Of a DNA stretch of 64,000 nucleotides, positions 22,192 through 34,266 are shown piece by piece (position 1 is the first letter of the stretch; the number at the start of each line of letters is the position of its first letter). The position numbers and the translations under genes were made by a program. This DNA comes from Ceraceosorus guamensis (lineage: Eukaryota > Basidiomycota > Exobasidiomycetes > Ceraceosorales > Ceraceosoraceae): contig NW_020290054.1 in the NCBI RefSeq assembly GCF_003144195.1, forward strand, positions 43,363 through 107,362, given 5' to 3'. Under the pieces are notes generated by a model, which saw only the letters and a program-made list of their open reading frames with translations, ran no database searches and had not been told where the DNA came from.

Positions 22192-23539
22192 ATGCGGCTA
22201 GTATCTTACTCGTCACCTTCTCCATCACCCGAGTCTGACGTGCGTGTAAGCAAGCCGGACCAATTTGCCATGGCACAACCTCCAGTCGTCGAGACACCAA
22301 AGTCTCCGCAAACATCCACATCCGAGCTCGAGCAGCGCCCTCCTGCTCGGAAAAGGTACGTGCCACGGTAATGCAGATATCTTCCGAGCCCACACACTTA
22401 CGTGCAGCATCGACTCGACTCGAAAGGCTAAAGGCACCCTTTGCGGAGCGGAACAAGGAAGGTCTCGGTCGCTACAAGGTTCTAGAAGACCCATTAGCTG
22501 TGCCGGGGCTGTGGCCTTGCTATGTGTACGCTCCCAGTGAGTCATAGATTCATTTCAGGACACTCTTCAAGTGTTCGACAACTCGAGCAGCGTCACTGAT
22601 TGATGATGCATTCGCGACCATCATAGCCTTTGACGAAGTCGATGGCGCTGTAGGAGGGGTCGTCACCATCCTTTCCAAAGCTCGCAAAGCATTGGAGCAC
22701 CAATTCGGCAGTCCCAAAGAAGCACAGCAGCAAAGCTCGTCCGTGATGTCGAACGCATTCGGAATGGAAGGCGGATCGAACCTCCGCTTGATAGAAGCGC
22801 CGCATGTGTCCCTCTGCCGTGCCACGCCCGTCGAGAAGCGTGAGCGATCTGCCTTTGCCGAGGCAGCTCGGACTGTCGCGCAACGAACAGCACCGTGAGT
22901 TACAAGAGTGAGGCCTCTCTCTTCGCCTCCCAGGGCAGGGTCCACGACAGTCTCGACTGACACCACTTATTTGGGTCCAGCTTCAAAGTCTCTTTTGCGC
23001 GCTTCTGCGCTCTAGTCAACGATCACGAGTCTCGCATCTTTTTCGCCATAGAGGTTGGTCAGGGGCACGAGACCGTGAGTATCTTAGATGGTGCACTCGC
23101 ATACACAGATGCTCTGTTCACTGAACAGTCCGACATCATCCAGCTCCGCATGCTAGCGAGCCAACTTCACGTCGCATTGAGACCTTTCGGTGCACAATCT
23201 TACTACGACACGGGTGCGAGTCGAAGCACCTCGCGGTACTTTGCATCTGCTCATCTCGAGCAAGGCCCAAGGACACCTCGTTTTCATGCCTCTTTCGGTA
23301 GCATTGCTCTGCCTCTTGGAGGCGATGCGAGACAGAGGCAGAAACGCGGACTGGACGCCTCGCAAATTCAACCTCGTCGCTCAAGCGAAGAGGTGCAGAA
23401 GATAGCTCATGAGGTCTGCCACAAGCTAGACCAGTCCCTGGGCAAAGATCTGCGAGACTCGTCATTGAGCGTTACGCGCATCGTCGTCGGCCTGGGCGAC
23501 ACGGCACGCTTCCTAGAGTTGAAGGACCAGAACGGCTAG
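22192..23539 (+). CDS. USB1: U6 snRNA phosphodiesterase USB1 (Mpn1)
   Basis: USB1 trims the 3' oligo(U) tail of U6 snRNA and leaves a protective terminal phosphate. It is a nuclear 2H-family enzyme. Exons: 22192-22355, 22427-22536, 22591-22894, 22981-23074, 23144-23539 (355 aa). The two HxS catalytic motifs are PHVSLCR and RFHASFG. The block between them, FCALVNDHESRIFFAIEV, matches the family. Two 54-69 bp introns have weak acceptors: the exon 2 start (CGAAAG|G) and the exon 5 start (23144, or 23129 in the same phase) are my best choice, not certain. The N-terminal 60 residues are Ser/Pro-rich and not conserved. Confidence 0.85.
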
Positions 23540-23762
23540 CCCGGAGCTTCACGCTCCCTCGCTCCAGGAGAAGTGCACCTGCGCTCTGTGCTTCGACGTG
23601 CGCCTTCAGGGTGCATGGAACGGGCCCGTGGGAATTTATAGCCATCACCCAGCGCGTTCTCTAATGTGAGGCCACGTAGAATAGTTTGCATTCAAAAATG
23701 GTGACAAAATGCAAGCATACAAGCGCCCAAGAAGAATCTTCAATCCGAGCAAGTGGTGTTGT

Positions 23763-26700
23763 TCAAGCGAGCTGGAATTCATCAGCCGCATGAGCACCAA
23801 GCACGCCTCCCTTCCTGGTTTCCCTACCCAAAGCTCTGACCTTGGCGTACATCCTCGCCTCGGCGCTGTTCGTTGGCACGTCCTTGGTCGGAGCACCAGC
23901 TTTGGGCAGGCTATGCCTCGCATGTTTACGAGCGGCCGACCGGGCAAAAGCAGCCGGATCGTCCGAATCCTCCTCCTCCTCCTCCTCTTCCCTCGGGCCA
24001 TCGCGCGCGTCTTCTCGTCCCGACGTGGCCAAGTCCTGCGCTTTCTGCTGCATCTTTTGGATCTTGTCCTTCCTGTGGGCTTCTTCCTTCACTTCGATTT
24101 TGCGCTTCTTGCTTGTGTTCAATTTGGCCGCAGATCCGCTGCTTCTCGCTTTGGCCTTGATTGTTGCAGGCGCTTCTCTAAGGGCAAACGCTTTGGCCAA
24201 ATGACCCAGCTGCAAAGCGCCGATGGGAAAGATGTCCTTGTTGGAAGCTGGATGTGTCGCGTAAGCCCTAATGTGGGACATGAACGCCGAGCGCGCCATT
24301 GCCGAAGCCTGCCGAGAACGTCCGGAAATATCATTCAGCATGGTGCAGAGCTTCAGATTAACCGTTGGTGCGCTTTGCGGTACTCACCTTCTCACTGCTC
24401 ATGACCCAACGCTCAAACGCCAATTGCGCATCCGTAGCCCGGGCCTCATACTCGTCGCCCCTTCCCCCGAATCCGTCTCTCAAAGTCGACCTTGGATCCG
24501 CTTCGTGCAAATGCTTCTGAGCGTCTTTGTATTTTGCATCGCCAGAGCGCATATTCTCTTCCAGTCTGGACACGATTTCTCGCTCGTGAGGGAGTAGCAT
24601 CAGCCAGCTTTGTCCGTTGCGACCTGCTCTCGCAGTTCTGCCAATCCTATGCAGGTACTCGTCTGCTCCCGAGTCGGTCGGCGGATCAAGTTGAATAACG
24701 GTGCCTACATCGGGCAGATCCAGCCCTCGAGCAGCTACAGACGTGCAGAGCAAAATTGAAGCTTTGCAGGCGCCACCGTTGGAGGGCGCATTCTTCGAAA
24801 AAGTCCTCAGACTTGATATACGGTCCGCTTGAGGCATCGAACCATGCAGGCGGTACACTCGCGCATCAGGCAGGAGCTGACAAGTCTGACCAACGGTTGA
24901 GTTCGGTGTCCCTGCGTCGCTCTCTGTTGTGGACCGCTCCTCTGCACCATCTAGTATATCCATGTTGACTCCACCCATGGCGTTCCAATGCAAGTCGACA
25001 GAGTCTGTGCAAGACATGAAAACGATGACCCGTCGAGTAGCTGCAGGCGTTCCCTCAGTCGAAGTAGCGCTCGAGATCGCTTTGCGCAAAAGCGCTAGTA
25101 GCATCACAAGACGCTGCTTGGTAGGCGTGACGACAAAGTGTTGGCGAAGCTGAGCTGGAGCAGACAATGTTGCTTGAGGTTGTGCCTCCGTCTTGGCGAC
25201 TGCAACGAGATTCACGTCCGAAGATGTGGAATCGGATCTAATTGCCAAAGGTGCTGAGGCGTCTTTTGGCTCGTCACCGTCGGCCAAGGCCCTGACGACG
25301 ATGGGCGTCACCAAAGCAGTGCCTGCAAGTACCTGCACATTTTCGTCCAATGTAGCGCTACACAGCACGGTCCTCCTTGGAGCTTTCCACCACTGTATGC
25401 CCATCGCGTCGGTAGGCTCGTCATTCGCTGCGCCCCCATTCTCCAGCATGACATTTCTTGCTGTCTCTCTGGCCAATCTTCTACGACCATCCAAAGCCCG
25501 TAGTATGGCATCCAGGGTCTCTTTGAAGCCCATCTCGAGCAATCGATCGGCCTCGTCCAGCACCAGCCACTGAAGCCTACCCACGTCTAAAGTGCTGGTG
25601 TTCTGTAGATGATCCAGCAGGCGACCGGGAGTCGCAACGATGATAGGTAGTCCCTTGCGCAACTTGGACTTCTCGTGGTTCTTGGTAGATCCCCCTGACA
25701 GCAAGCCGGGTACAATCCACCTCGTGCGGCGGCGCGAAGGGTCTTGCCCATCTTCAGCAGCCTCGTCTCCAGCAATCTCGGCTGCTTCGCGTTCATCGGT
25801 CCTGTCGCCACTTCGTGCACTCAAGTGCAGAGCCAACAGCTTCTCAGCCACCTCGTAGATCTGCCTTGCCAGCTCTCGTGTGGGAGCGAGGATGATAGCG
25901 AGGGTACCAATGTTCCTGTCTATCCAGCTGGCAGCGTCTTCGCAGAGCGGCAGCAAGCTCTGCAGGATGGGCAAGAGGTATGCCAGCGTCTTTCCAGATC
26001 CCGTCTGCGCATGAATCAAGACGTCCTTCGCAGTCGCCTTGTCGTACGTCGGAAACGCTTCGGAGGAAGAGGATGAGGACATGAGAGCTGGCAGTGCGGT
26101 CCTCTGGATAGCTGTAGGTCTCGAGCCTATATCCATCCTGCCAGAGAGATGGCGCACTATCAGCGGATCGAGCGCCAGACCCGAGAAGGTCGAGCTGTCA
26201 AGAGGGGCGTTGGTAGGCTTGGCATTGCGGACAGGTGTGGTCCCCTCGGCGAAGATGTTACCATTTGGTCCGCTGCTAACATCACCCGTGAAGAGAGAAG
26301 AGACGATGCCGGCCCCACTTCCGCTACCAGGTCTGCCTGCTCCGCTGCCTAGCTGAGAACCTTGAGGACGAGTAGACGCGGACGCAGCCGCAGCTGTCTT
26401 GATCCTTCGTCTACCGGTCCGTTCCGAAAGGTCTAAAATGTCATGTGCGGCACTAAGGCCATCAGCTTGGACACTACCTCCCGCACCCGAGAGACGAGGG
26501 CGCTTGAGAGCTGAGCGATCAGGTCGAGAGCTGAAAGGGGGTTGTGCAGTGAGACTCGTCGAGGGAGGTGTCGACGCACTTGATGAGGCTGCATGCCGTG
26601 CCCAGCTTCGAGACGCTAAAGCGGAGGTGTCTGAGCTGATTGAAGCATCGCCGTTGCTCTGTCGTTTGGCATGAGGCGCTCCACTCCGACTTGCTCGAGA

Positions 26701-26790
26701 CTGAGCAGCACCTTTCCTGACCTGCGTGCGACTGGCTCTGCTCACAGGCTGTGGGGCCGCAAAGTTCATGAGCAGCCCATCGTCGTCCAT
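23763..26790 (-). CDS. DBP7: DEAD-box ATP-dependent RNA helicase DBP7
   Basis: A nucleolar helicase for 60S subunit biogenesis. Exon 1 is 26790-24388, exon 2 is 24308-23763 (982 aa). It starts [11 protein letters not shown] like other DBP7 proteins. The helicase motifs appear in order: [23 protein letters not shown] ([12 protein letters not shown]), [18 protein letters not shown]. The intron falls just before the DBP7-specific C-terminal block ([30 protein letters not shown]). A poly-Glu tract (EEEEEEE) and Lys-rich tail follow. The N-terminal 200 residues are Ser/Arg-rich and disordered. A shorter 37-bp intron would also keep phase, but the 79-bp one has a better acceptor and branch site. 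Confidence 0.95.
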
Positions 26791-27284
26791 CTTGACCAGT
26801 TCAAGGACTCGGCGCTCCTCGGACAATCAAACCAGACTATTGTGTGTTGGCTGGAAGTGTTGTGGAAGAGGGCGGGAATAGGTTGTGGATCGTGCACGCA
26901 TAGTTGCTAGAGCCTCGAGAGTCGCGAGTCAAGAATTGGTACAGAGCTGCATCGCAAGCACAACGCGGCACAGCATGCTCCGCGCAGTCGAAATTTCAAA
27001 ATTTGGTGCGGAGCGCGCCTTTCCGCACGAGAGAGCTCACTGCAACTAGCGACGCATGTACAGTCAGTGTGAGTCAGGTGTGTGCGCTTTCCCTGAAGCC
27101 GCAAATCTCCACTACCTTTTGATGATGGCCAGAAGAAATTATCAAAGCGCCACCCACAACAAGAATCCAGCACGCAGAGACCATCTCCTCGAGGGGCGCG
27201 CAAGCTCGGAGAGAGATGCAGATTGTTGGAATGAAATGAGGTGACATGATGCGGAATAGATAGCGGAAGTCAAATCGGAGGGTA
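26791..27284. other. DBP7 upstream / VPS16 downstream spacer
   Basis: 494 bp between the DBP7 start and the VPS16 stop, both genes on the minus strand. No gene recognised. Confidence 0.5.
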
Positions 27285-30200
27285 TCACAGTTCAGCATCC
27301 ATGGCCTCTCCGACGGCTTGCGCAGCGCTTTGTGGCAAGCGTTGTATGAGAGAGCTGAAGCATGGGGACAGGGAGACGGTCTCGCTTCATTGTCAGCTTG
27401 CGTGCTCTCTAGGGTGCACGTTTAAGTATCCCACTTCTATCACTCACGAGAGCTTGCTCCTGGCAATCTTGTCAGCCATGACGCGGGGCACGTAACGCGT
27501 ACTTTCCCTCACGTACCCCGCCGTGACGAGTCTCGATAGAGTCTCAAAAGCGAGTGCGGGCGCCTTTCGCGCACCCGCAAAATTCCAAAGACCTTCCCAA
27601 TCTCGCAGAACAATCAGAGCAGAAACCTTGATACTTCCAAATCTAGCGTCCGTCAATTTGAAATCGCTTCGAAGCTTTTCTGCACGTTTGTTGTCTCCTC
27701 GAATTAGCAGCTGGCGGATCGTCTCGGCCAGACTACATCCGAGCCAAGTGGACCGGCCGCCCTCCTCTCTCTCCATAGCAGCTTGAAATCCAAGCAGACG
27801 TACGTCTTCCTCCGCAAGCTGCAGAAGGAGTGACGAAAGGGCGCTATGAGTCAGTAACTGTTTGCGCCTATTCTCCACTCGCGCACGCGAACAAGTTCAC
27901 CTTGGCTTCGAGCGACCGATCCTTGTCCTCCCCAAAGAGTCTTTGCGCTTCCTTGATCTTGAATATGCGTTCCTGCAAATCGTCTTCTCCAGCAGCTTCT
28001 TCAAGGCTAAGCGTAGCGCCGTCTGTTCTTCTATCGTCTTGGTAATAGAAGTCTCTCAGCAACTCTTGGTCTTCGCTGCGAGCGTATACCTCGAGCAGAT
28101 TTGCTGCAAGGTGTATGTGGTCGGTAGCGGATGGTGGTGGCTTGTTGGAAGCCATTGCCGCAGTCGTCGCTTCCGCTGCCGGGGCTTGCAGAATGCGGAA
28201 GAAGTCGCCGCGCGAAAGCTGCGATTTGAGTCTCAGAAGGACGTGGTAGACTGTCAAGTCGGAGAGCAGTGTCAGTGCGCTCTCAGCCTGACAGTCCTCA
28301 TGCGAGACAGGCTCACCTAAGTCCGTGTCTCCGCTTTCGATGGCTTTGATCAGAGCCGCCTTGTCTTCTTGCATGTTGAGAAGGAGCGGCACTTGATCGA
28401 CAGCTCGCGGCTCGTGGTCAAGAAGCTAAGGGTACATGCGGGCGGCTCAGCTTGTGCTCCATATGACAGAGCGCCAGAAGAGTTGAAGAACGTGACGTAC
28501 CTTGGTTGCGAGTCTGGTTCGACCTTGATCCCAAGCGGTCTGAGCAATTTCTGCATAGCTGACCGCAGGTTGCGACTCGAACTTCTCCACGATGGCTTTG
28601 CAAACCACATCGTCCACGGCCGAGAAAGCTTGATTCGCTATGGCTCCGACAGCAGGTCTTGTTCTCATGATCTTGGCTTGAGCCCAATGCTTGAGAACCG
28701 GATCCGGTCGAAGGTTCAGATGCTCCGACACGCGAAGGCAGAGCAAGTGGTGATTGCGAGCTGTGAGACGAGCAATGAGAGCAGTGGCGCCTATCTGTTT
28801 GTATCTGCATCCAGAGTCGGAGTCGAGTCAGCGGTGCGCTATGCGCTTTGAGCTCGTCGTGGCGCTCACTCGTCGTAAGAGACGGGCACGCCAATCTCGT
28901 GCCGCCGAGCCGCATTGAGAATACGCAATGCCTTCGCTAGCTTTACGAATGGCGCCGTATCGTACAGATCGACGAAGGCCTTCCCAAATGAAGCAGCCTG
29001 GACAAGCATGGGTGGATAGACGGGCTGACAAAGCTTAGATTGCTCTTGAAAGACCGCATTTGGCCAGCTGCACCACTCACCCTGAGCAGCTTGCGTTGCC
29101 ACGCAGCGTCCCACTCGTATGCTGCAGCTTCCACACAAGTATCGACAGCTTCCGCGAGCTGGTTCTTGATGGCTCTGACACCTTCGTCCGCCTTTGCACT
29201 CTTCGCGGCAAAGTGCTCCGATGCATCAAATAGCAGCGCGGCAGGGTGAGTACTCCCAGGCTGAAACACCGAAGATGTTGCCTCTGGTACTTTTTGCAGA
29301 AAGTCGTGCCTGTCGCTGCCTATAATCCGAACTGCGTCCGTCTCGGGTATCAGATGCACCGCGCCAGAGTAAGGAAAGCTGTTGGGGGATCAACGTCAGC
29401 AGGACTGTCCCGTAGTGTCCCCTCACATAGGCTCTCGTGAGATGCTCACCGCAGCACTTCCCCAAACGGTCCCACCATCACCACTTCCGATTCGGAACTG
29501 AGCACCACTGAGTTGTTGCCGCACCATCTCACATCTTCCACTCCCGTTCCTCCAAGTCCTTTGCCTTTGTTCGACTCAAAAGCTTCAGAAGATCCAAGAT
29601 CATACTCTGAGAGGCTGCGTTGCAAGTCAGAACTGACGACCCAGACCTTCTCGTCGTGCGTAAGCAGCGCCAACAGAGCTCCATTGGGACTTGGACGGAT
29701 GGTGTGAAAAGGTCCACGAGTGAGACGAAGATCTGTACTGCCGCTCAGCGAGTCGAGGGAGAGCAGAGTGCCTTCTTGAGCGGATGATGTAGGTGACAAA
29801 AGCACTTCGACCAGGCCTGAGTTCGATACTGTGGAAGGTATGATGTCCCACGCGCCGACGCTTGCTTGGCTTTCCGCAGCCATAGAAGTACCGACTTCCT
29901 GAAAGTTTGTGCTCGTCTCGGACGGGATCGAGGGCAACAGGATGGGCGCTGGAATAGAAAGGGTGCGTTTGGACCAAGCACCTTCACTGGCTCCCTCTTT
30001 GAAGGGAAAGGACCATTCGACAAATCTCCCTGCTCTAGTCCTGATGACGAGTCCTTGAGACCACATCCGAGCATCTTCGATTCCAGTCTCTACCGCTTCC
30101 GCGCCTAGACTGTACTGCGTGTAGTAACAGCTGGCAGTCACCTCCGTTGGGGTTGGACCCGACACGGAGGAGTAGGATTGGTTTTCGCTTCTTCTGTCAG

Positions 30201-30669
30201 CTTGGAGTGTACGCTTGTCTTGCGCTGGACAGGGCGAAAAGAAGGTGTACAGACGAGCTGCTCCTTCCTCCAGCACCACTATCAGCTGCTCATCGTCGGT
30301 GAATCCAAGCGCTATGATCCGGTCTGAGGCATTCCACTGTTCGACCGGTGTGGCTGCGAGTCAATTGCTGCGGAGCAAGCACCGACATTTTGACGACCAG
30401 CATCGATCGAGTATACTCACAGGAATGCTCTCTACCAATTGCCCTGCCGAGGTGTACACCTGAATTTTGGGTCTCAGATTAGAGACCTTGCCTAATGCGA
30501 CGAGCTTGGCAGGATCCCTGACCAGAGCCAACAGTCCTCCGTTTGGCGCAGCTGCCAGTTTGTAGTTGGACAGATCATCTATCGCCCAAGAGAGCGAGTA
30601 GACTTGATTGCGGCGGTAGAAGACGTCTTGCAGGGAATGCCACTCTTGCGTTGGGTGAGTGAGCGTCAT
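27285..30669 (-). CDS. VPS16: vacuolar sorting protein VPS16 (HOPS/CORVET core)
   Basis: A shared subunit of HOPS and CORVET tethers, acting in endosome-vacuole fusion. Nine exons on the minus strand: 30669-30421, 30336-29450, 29378-29081, 28997-28870, 28804-28501, 28425-28317, 28250-27901, 27857-27448, 27354-27285 (934 aa). The N-terminal propeller start (WHSLQDVFYRRNQVYSLSW) and the alpha-solenoid blocks (PETDAVRIIGSDRHDFLQKVP, EPRAVDQVPLLLNMQEDKAAL, ESGDTDLVYHVLLRLK) are typical. All joins keep phase. The last exon (SLIQRLPQSAAQAVGEAM) is the least certain: without it the protein would end 22 residues earlier in SKLS. It has the most introns of any gene in the window. Confidence 0.9.
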
Positions 30670-31224
30670 GATGTTGAGCGCATGGCCGTGTCGAACGCTG
30701 CGCCCCTTGCGTATGAGAGGACGTCGCGCAACGTCTGCTCGCAGGAGCACGACGTTGAGATTACACCCGCAAGATGGGCTCAAGACGTCGACCTCAATCT
30801 GGAATGGCTGCTTCGGCTCTATGAAGAGGTCCGAGATAATCTCCACTCCCTTCAGAGGTGAGCGTCATGATAGCAAGGGCCATCAATTCAAAGATCGAGG
30901 CGGACACCTGGCCGAGTTGGGTGCGCATAGGTATTACTGTATACAGCGGACTTGCTTGGATCTGCACGGTGCATGCGGCGCCGCATACACGCGCACTCGA
31001 TTCGCGCATCTGCTGCTATGGATATTCACGTGATTTTGAAGCTGCGCTATTTCTTCTCTCCGCCGTTACCGGTACTCGTGGCTGCAGACGCTACATTCAT
31101 CTCACCCGATCATCAATCTTACCTTAAATACAGTTTGAGTACCATGACTTAGTTCAAGTCATCGCGGTCTTCGAAGCGCACACATTCTGCCGTGCTCAGC
31201 CTTGAGCCAACGCCAGCAGACTCG
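30670..31224. promoter_or_regulatory. divergent promoter of VPS16 and SAP18
   Basis: 555 bp. It contains the palindromic octamer TCACGTGA at 31026-31033. Confidence 0.4.
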
Positions 31225-32769
31225 ATGCCGCCCTCTCGCTCTCCCGTCGATGCGCGAAGATCTCGAGCTAACGAGGACCGCATGAGCACCTCTTCGCGCT
31301 CTCGCTCGCCCTCGTCTAGGAATGGAAGGCGGAATATGTCCGCAGAGGATCGAGGCCATCGGAGGGGACGCAGCTCCAGCTCGTACACCAGGAGCGTCTC
31401 ATCCAGAAGCAGAAGCAGGAGTCGGAGCAGAAGCCGAGATCCAGACCGCAAGCCTTCTGCACAAAAAGCACCCTTCAGCAAGATCAAGCTACCCGATCCC
31501 GGCGATGATGTGAGTGACGCTCGCAAATACCAAGATCGAATGTATATCACCACGCGTGCTGATCGCGCGACAGCCGATTCGGTCAGGCTACCCCGTTCGT
31601 GCTGCGTGTACACGCGAGACAGGGTCCCTTCAGACCACTAAAAGATTTCGATCACGGTCGCAGGGACGCGCCTCAGGTTAAGAACAACGAGTTCAAGCTC
31701 TACGTCTGGTGAGCTGCGGTCTAGACGCTGATCAGATCGCAGTGGTCGCAGAGTGTGGCGCTGGCATCTTGACGAAACTCTCTTCCCTTCCTGATCTCGC
31801 TCCTCCAGGCGAACGGCTAATCTGCGAGATGTTGCAGCTCTGTTACACCTAGCACAGCCAAACATCTCCAATCCAACGACGCATCATGCATTTCGACTCG
31901 TATACTTCGACTCGCGGCGGTCCGAGATGGCAGCTCGAGAAATTGCAGCGCACGTCACCCGGGTCAATCCTCTGCAATCTGTAGATCAAGGGCTACTACC
32001 ATCGGCCATTTCCGACAAGTTGGTCAAGGAAGTGGACGCTATCTCGAATGAAAGAGCGGCAAAGACGACATTGCAAGATATCAATGTGGTCGATGGGGAC
32101 ATGATAGATGTCAGTCTGACCAACCCATCCCACGCTTCTGGCGGAGCTGGGCGAAGCGCTAGGGATATCAGTATACGTGGGGGCGCCAGCATGGGGAGGA
32201 GAGGGATCGAAGCCAGACCGCAGCGTGGGCCGCCTGCTCTTGCAGATGTGCCCTCGGCTCTCCTAGGTGCCGCTCATCCTTGGGGGCCTGCACCGGGCGA
32301 GTCTCAGAGAAGAGGAGGCATTGGACCGCAAGCGCCACGATTGGAGCCTGTCCCTCCACCTCGTGGTCCTGCTGTTCATCCTTCCCGCGTGGCTGCCACA
32401 GGCCCGTCCAGAGATCTCGCCGCACGGAATGCGGATCGTCGCGATTTCTATGAGCGAGCAGATGAGCAACGAAGAGGCTCGTACAGAAGAGAGGACGACG
32501 AGAGAAGAGCTTATACAGCGATCAGAGATGCCGGAGAAAGGAGAAGATCGTACGCGCGGGAAGAGCAAGAAGCGCGCTATCCTGTCTCTAGAGGCCACGA
32601 TAGATACGAAGGAAGGAAAGGTAATTCATCTCACAGAAGCCATGATCGCAGCGCGAGCCCGCCTTATAGATCTCGTAGATCCAGAAGCCGAAGTCCGGTC
32701 AGGCGGCCACCTAGGTCTGTCAGCAGAAGCAGAAGTCGTAGTCCTCCGAGGCGTTCCAGCAGGCACTGA
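31225..32769 (+). CDS. SAP18 (ASAP/Sin3-associated protein) flanked by RS domains
   Basis: SAP18 is a ubiquitin-fold subunit of the ASAP complex (with RNPS1 and acinus) and of Sin3-HDAC. Exons: 31225-31509, 31587-31708, 31809-32769 (455 aa). The SAP18 fold is rebuilt across two introns: ATPFVLRVHARQG, NNEFKLYVW|RTANLRDVAALL, HHAFRLVYFDSRR, and TTLQDINVVDGDMIDVSL. It sits at about residues 96-230. Unusually, the first 95 residues are an Arg/Ser domain (SSRSRSRSRSRSR), and the last 200 contain a second one (SRRSRSRSPVRRPPRSVSRSR). Canonical SAP18 is about 150-170 aa without RS regions. The extra domains suggest direct entry into the SR-protein network. Phases are exact. Confidence 0.88.
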
Positions 32770-33704
32770 GCGAGCTGTACACCAGACGCACTTCTGCTCC
32801 ATCGATGACTTCACGCATGTCCACAACGCTCACTTGCCCACGTCGCCTGGTCAAACTGCCAGTCTGAAGCGCGCATAGAACGTCGTTCAATCTACGAGCC
32901 TGCCTGTCTCGCAGCACGCGCTGTCTGAGCCGTCAGACAGAGCAGTCACACACCCTAGCACAGATGTAATCACTTGGGGAATGACACAGGCACTAGACGA
33001 TAACGCATTGTTGAGTGTGTTTGTGCGTGAGCACGTATTCGTGATTGTGAAGGAAGAGTGTCCGTGAGAGGAGAGACCGGGACGAGCTTGTAGAGCGATG
33101 TGCCGTCTTTTTGGTACTCGTACGTTTGTCCGGTCCGACGAGAAGTAGAAGCCAGTTCGCCTACTTGCTCAATCTTGGAATCGATTCGCAACATTCGCGA
33201 TTGCGATTGTCTACCCCTCAAAGTCGGTAGGTTGGTCCGAGTGGTGGTACGGTATAGGCCGCGAGACTCTTATGAAGTTCATGAATTGAATCTTGAACAG
33301 TCAATTGAGGCCAGCGTTGCAGTCAGCATTTCTGCTCGATCTTCCTGTTCGCGCGATGGGCTAGCTAGCTTGGAGCGTTCGCGTAGCCAGCAGCAACGTC
33401 ATGCTGCATAAGTCCCCGCGTTTGCGATTGCATGGCGATTTTAATGCCGAAGGGGGGGGGGGGGGGGCAGTTCGGCAGAGCTTCCCCGCACAATCGCAAT
33501 CGCCAATCATTGAATGTGAACCATAATCTTGAATTCGAATGAAGTGAAATCACACTCACAGGCTCGATTCGGGGTTCAAGCAAGGTACATTTTCAATTCC
33601 CACGCTTTCTGCGATCTAGCACTCTTGACCCCAATTGTGGGGTTGATGCCCGTTCGGAAAGTCACGAGTGGAGAGCAGAGGATGCAGCGGTAGAGTCGTG
33701 AGTG
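32770..33704. other. spacer with a 16-bp poly-G run
   Basis: Downstream of SAP18. Nothing coding is recognised. A homopolymer of 16 G lies at 33452-33467. Confidence 0.45.
33452..33467 (+). repeat. poly-G homopolymer (16 nt)
   Basis: Uninterrupted G run; could form a G-quadruplex, and its length may be inaccurate in the assembly. Confidence 0.9.
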
Positions 33705-34108
33705 TTATTGGCTCGGTGATTTGAGGCCCTGCGACCAGCAAGATCCTGGCCTGGATGCAGGCATTCGAAGCTGCCGAGGCGTGCGGGCGACTTTGACGGC
33801 CCAACCAGCTCGCCAATCAAAAGTCATGACAGATACTTCACCGAAGGGTGCAAGGCTCTCTCGGTTCTGCCTTTGCCAAGCTTTGAAACGTGTAACAAAA
33901 CGCAAGCAGCAGTAGAGGAGCTTACCTCAGTCTGAGTGCAGCATGCGCTCCCTTCGCTGGGCACTTCCAGCTCGGCAACGTTGGAGAACACAGCCTTGCC
34001 GCATTCAGTCAAGAGCAGCCCGCGATGCGTTCGTTCATCGGTCCAACAGGCAACATCGAGAGCCGAGCGGGGATCAGACAGAGCGAGGTCGAGTGGAGTG
34101 TCAGTCAT
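33705..34108 (-). CDS. hypothetical two-exon protein
   Basis: An ATG at 34108 opens MTDTPLDLALSDPRSALDVACW; exon 1 (34108-33926) ends GAG|GTAAGC and exon 2 (33866-33705) follows an AAGGCAG acceptor in the same phase (NRESLAPFGEVSVMTFDWRAGW), giving 114 aa. The sequence is not low-complexity and has protein-like composition, but I do not recognise it. A second acceptor inside exon 2 would give other C-termini. It would be divergent from the GPI-type gene at 34267. Support is modest. Confidence 0.33.
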
Positions 34109-34266
34109 ACGAACAACGACGTGGAGCAATGCGAGGGGACCAGCTTGTGCGGATGGTGCATATGAGAGCTTTGCTCTCAATGCACGCCTCTACCCACCAT
34201 CATCCCACTGGCTTCTCAAGAATTGTGTCACTCCAAACAGTCTGCTGAAATCTCCGCTGCCTCAAG

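Noticed and set aside
24351-24387. 37-bp intron alternative in DBP7
   Set aside because: In phase, but shorter than all other introns and with a poorer acceptor than the 79-bp choice.
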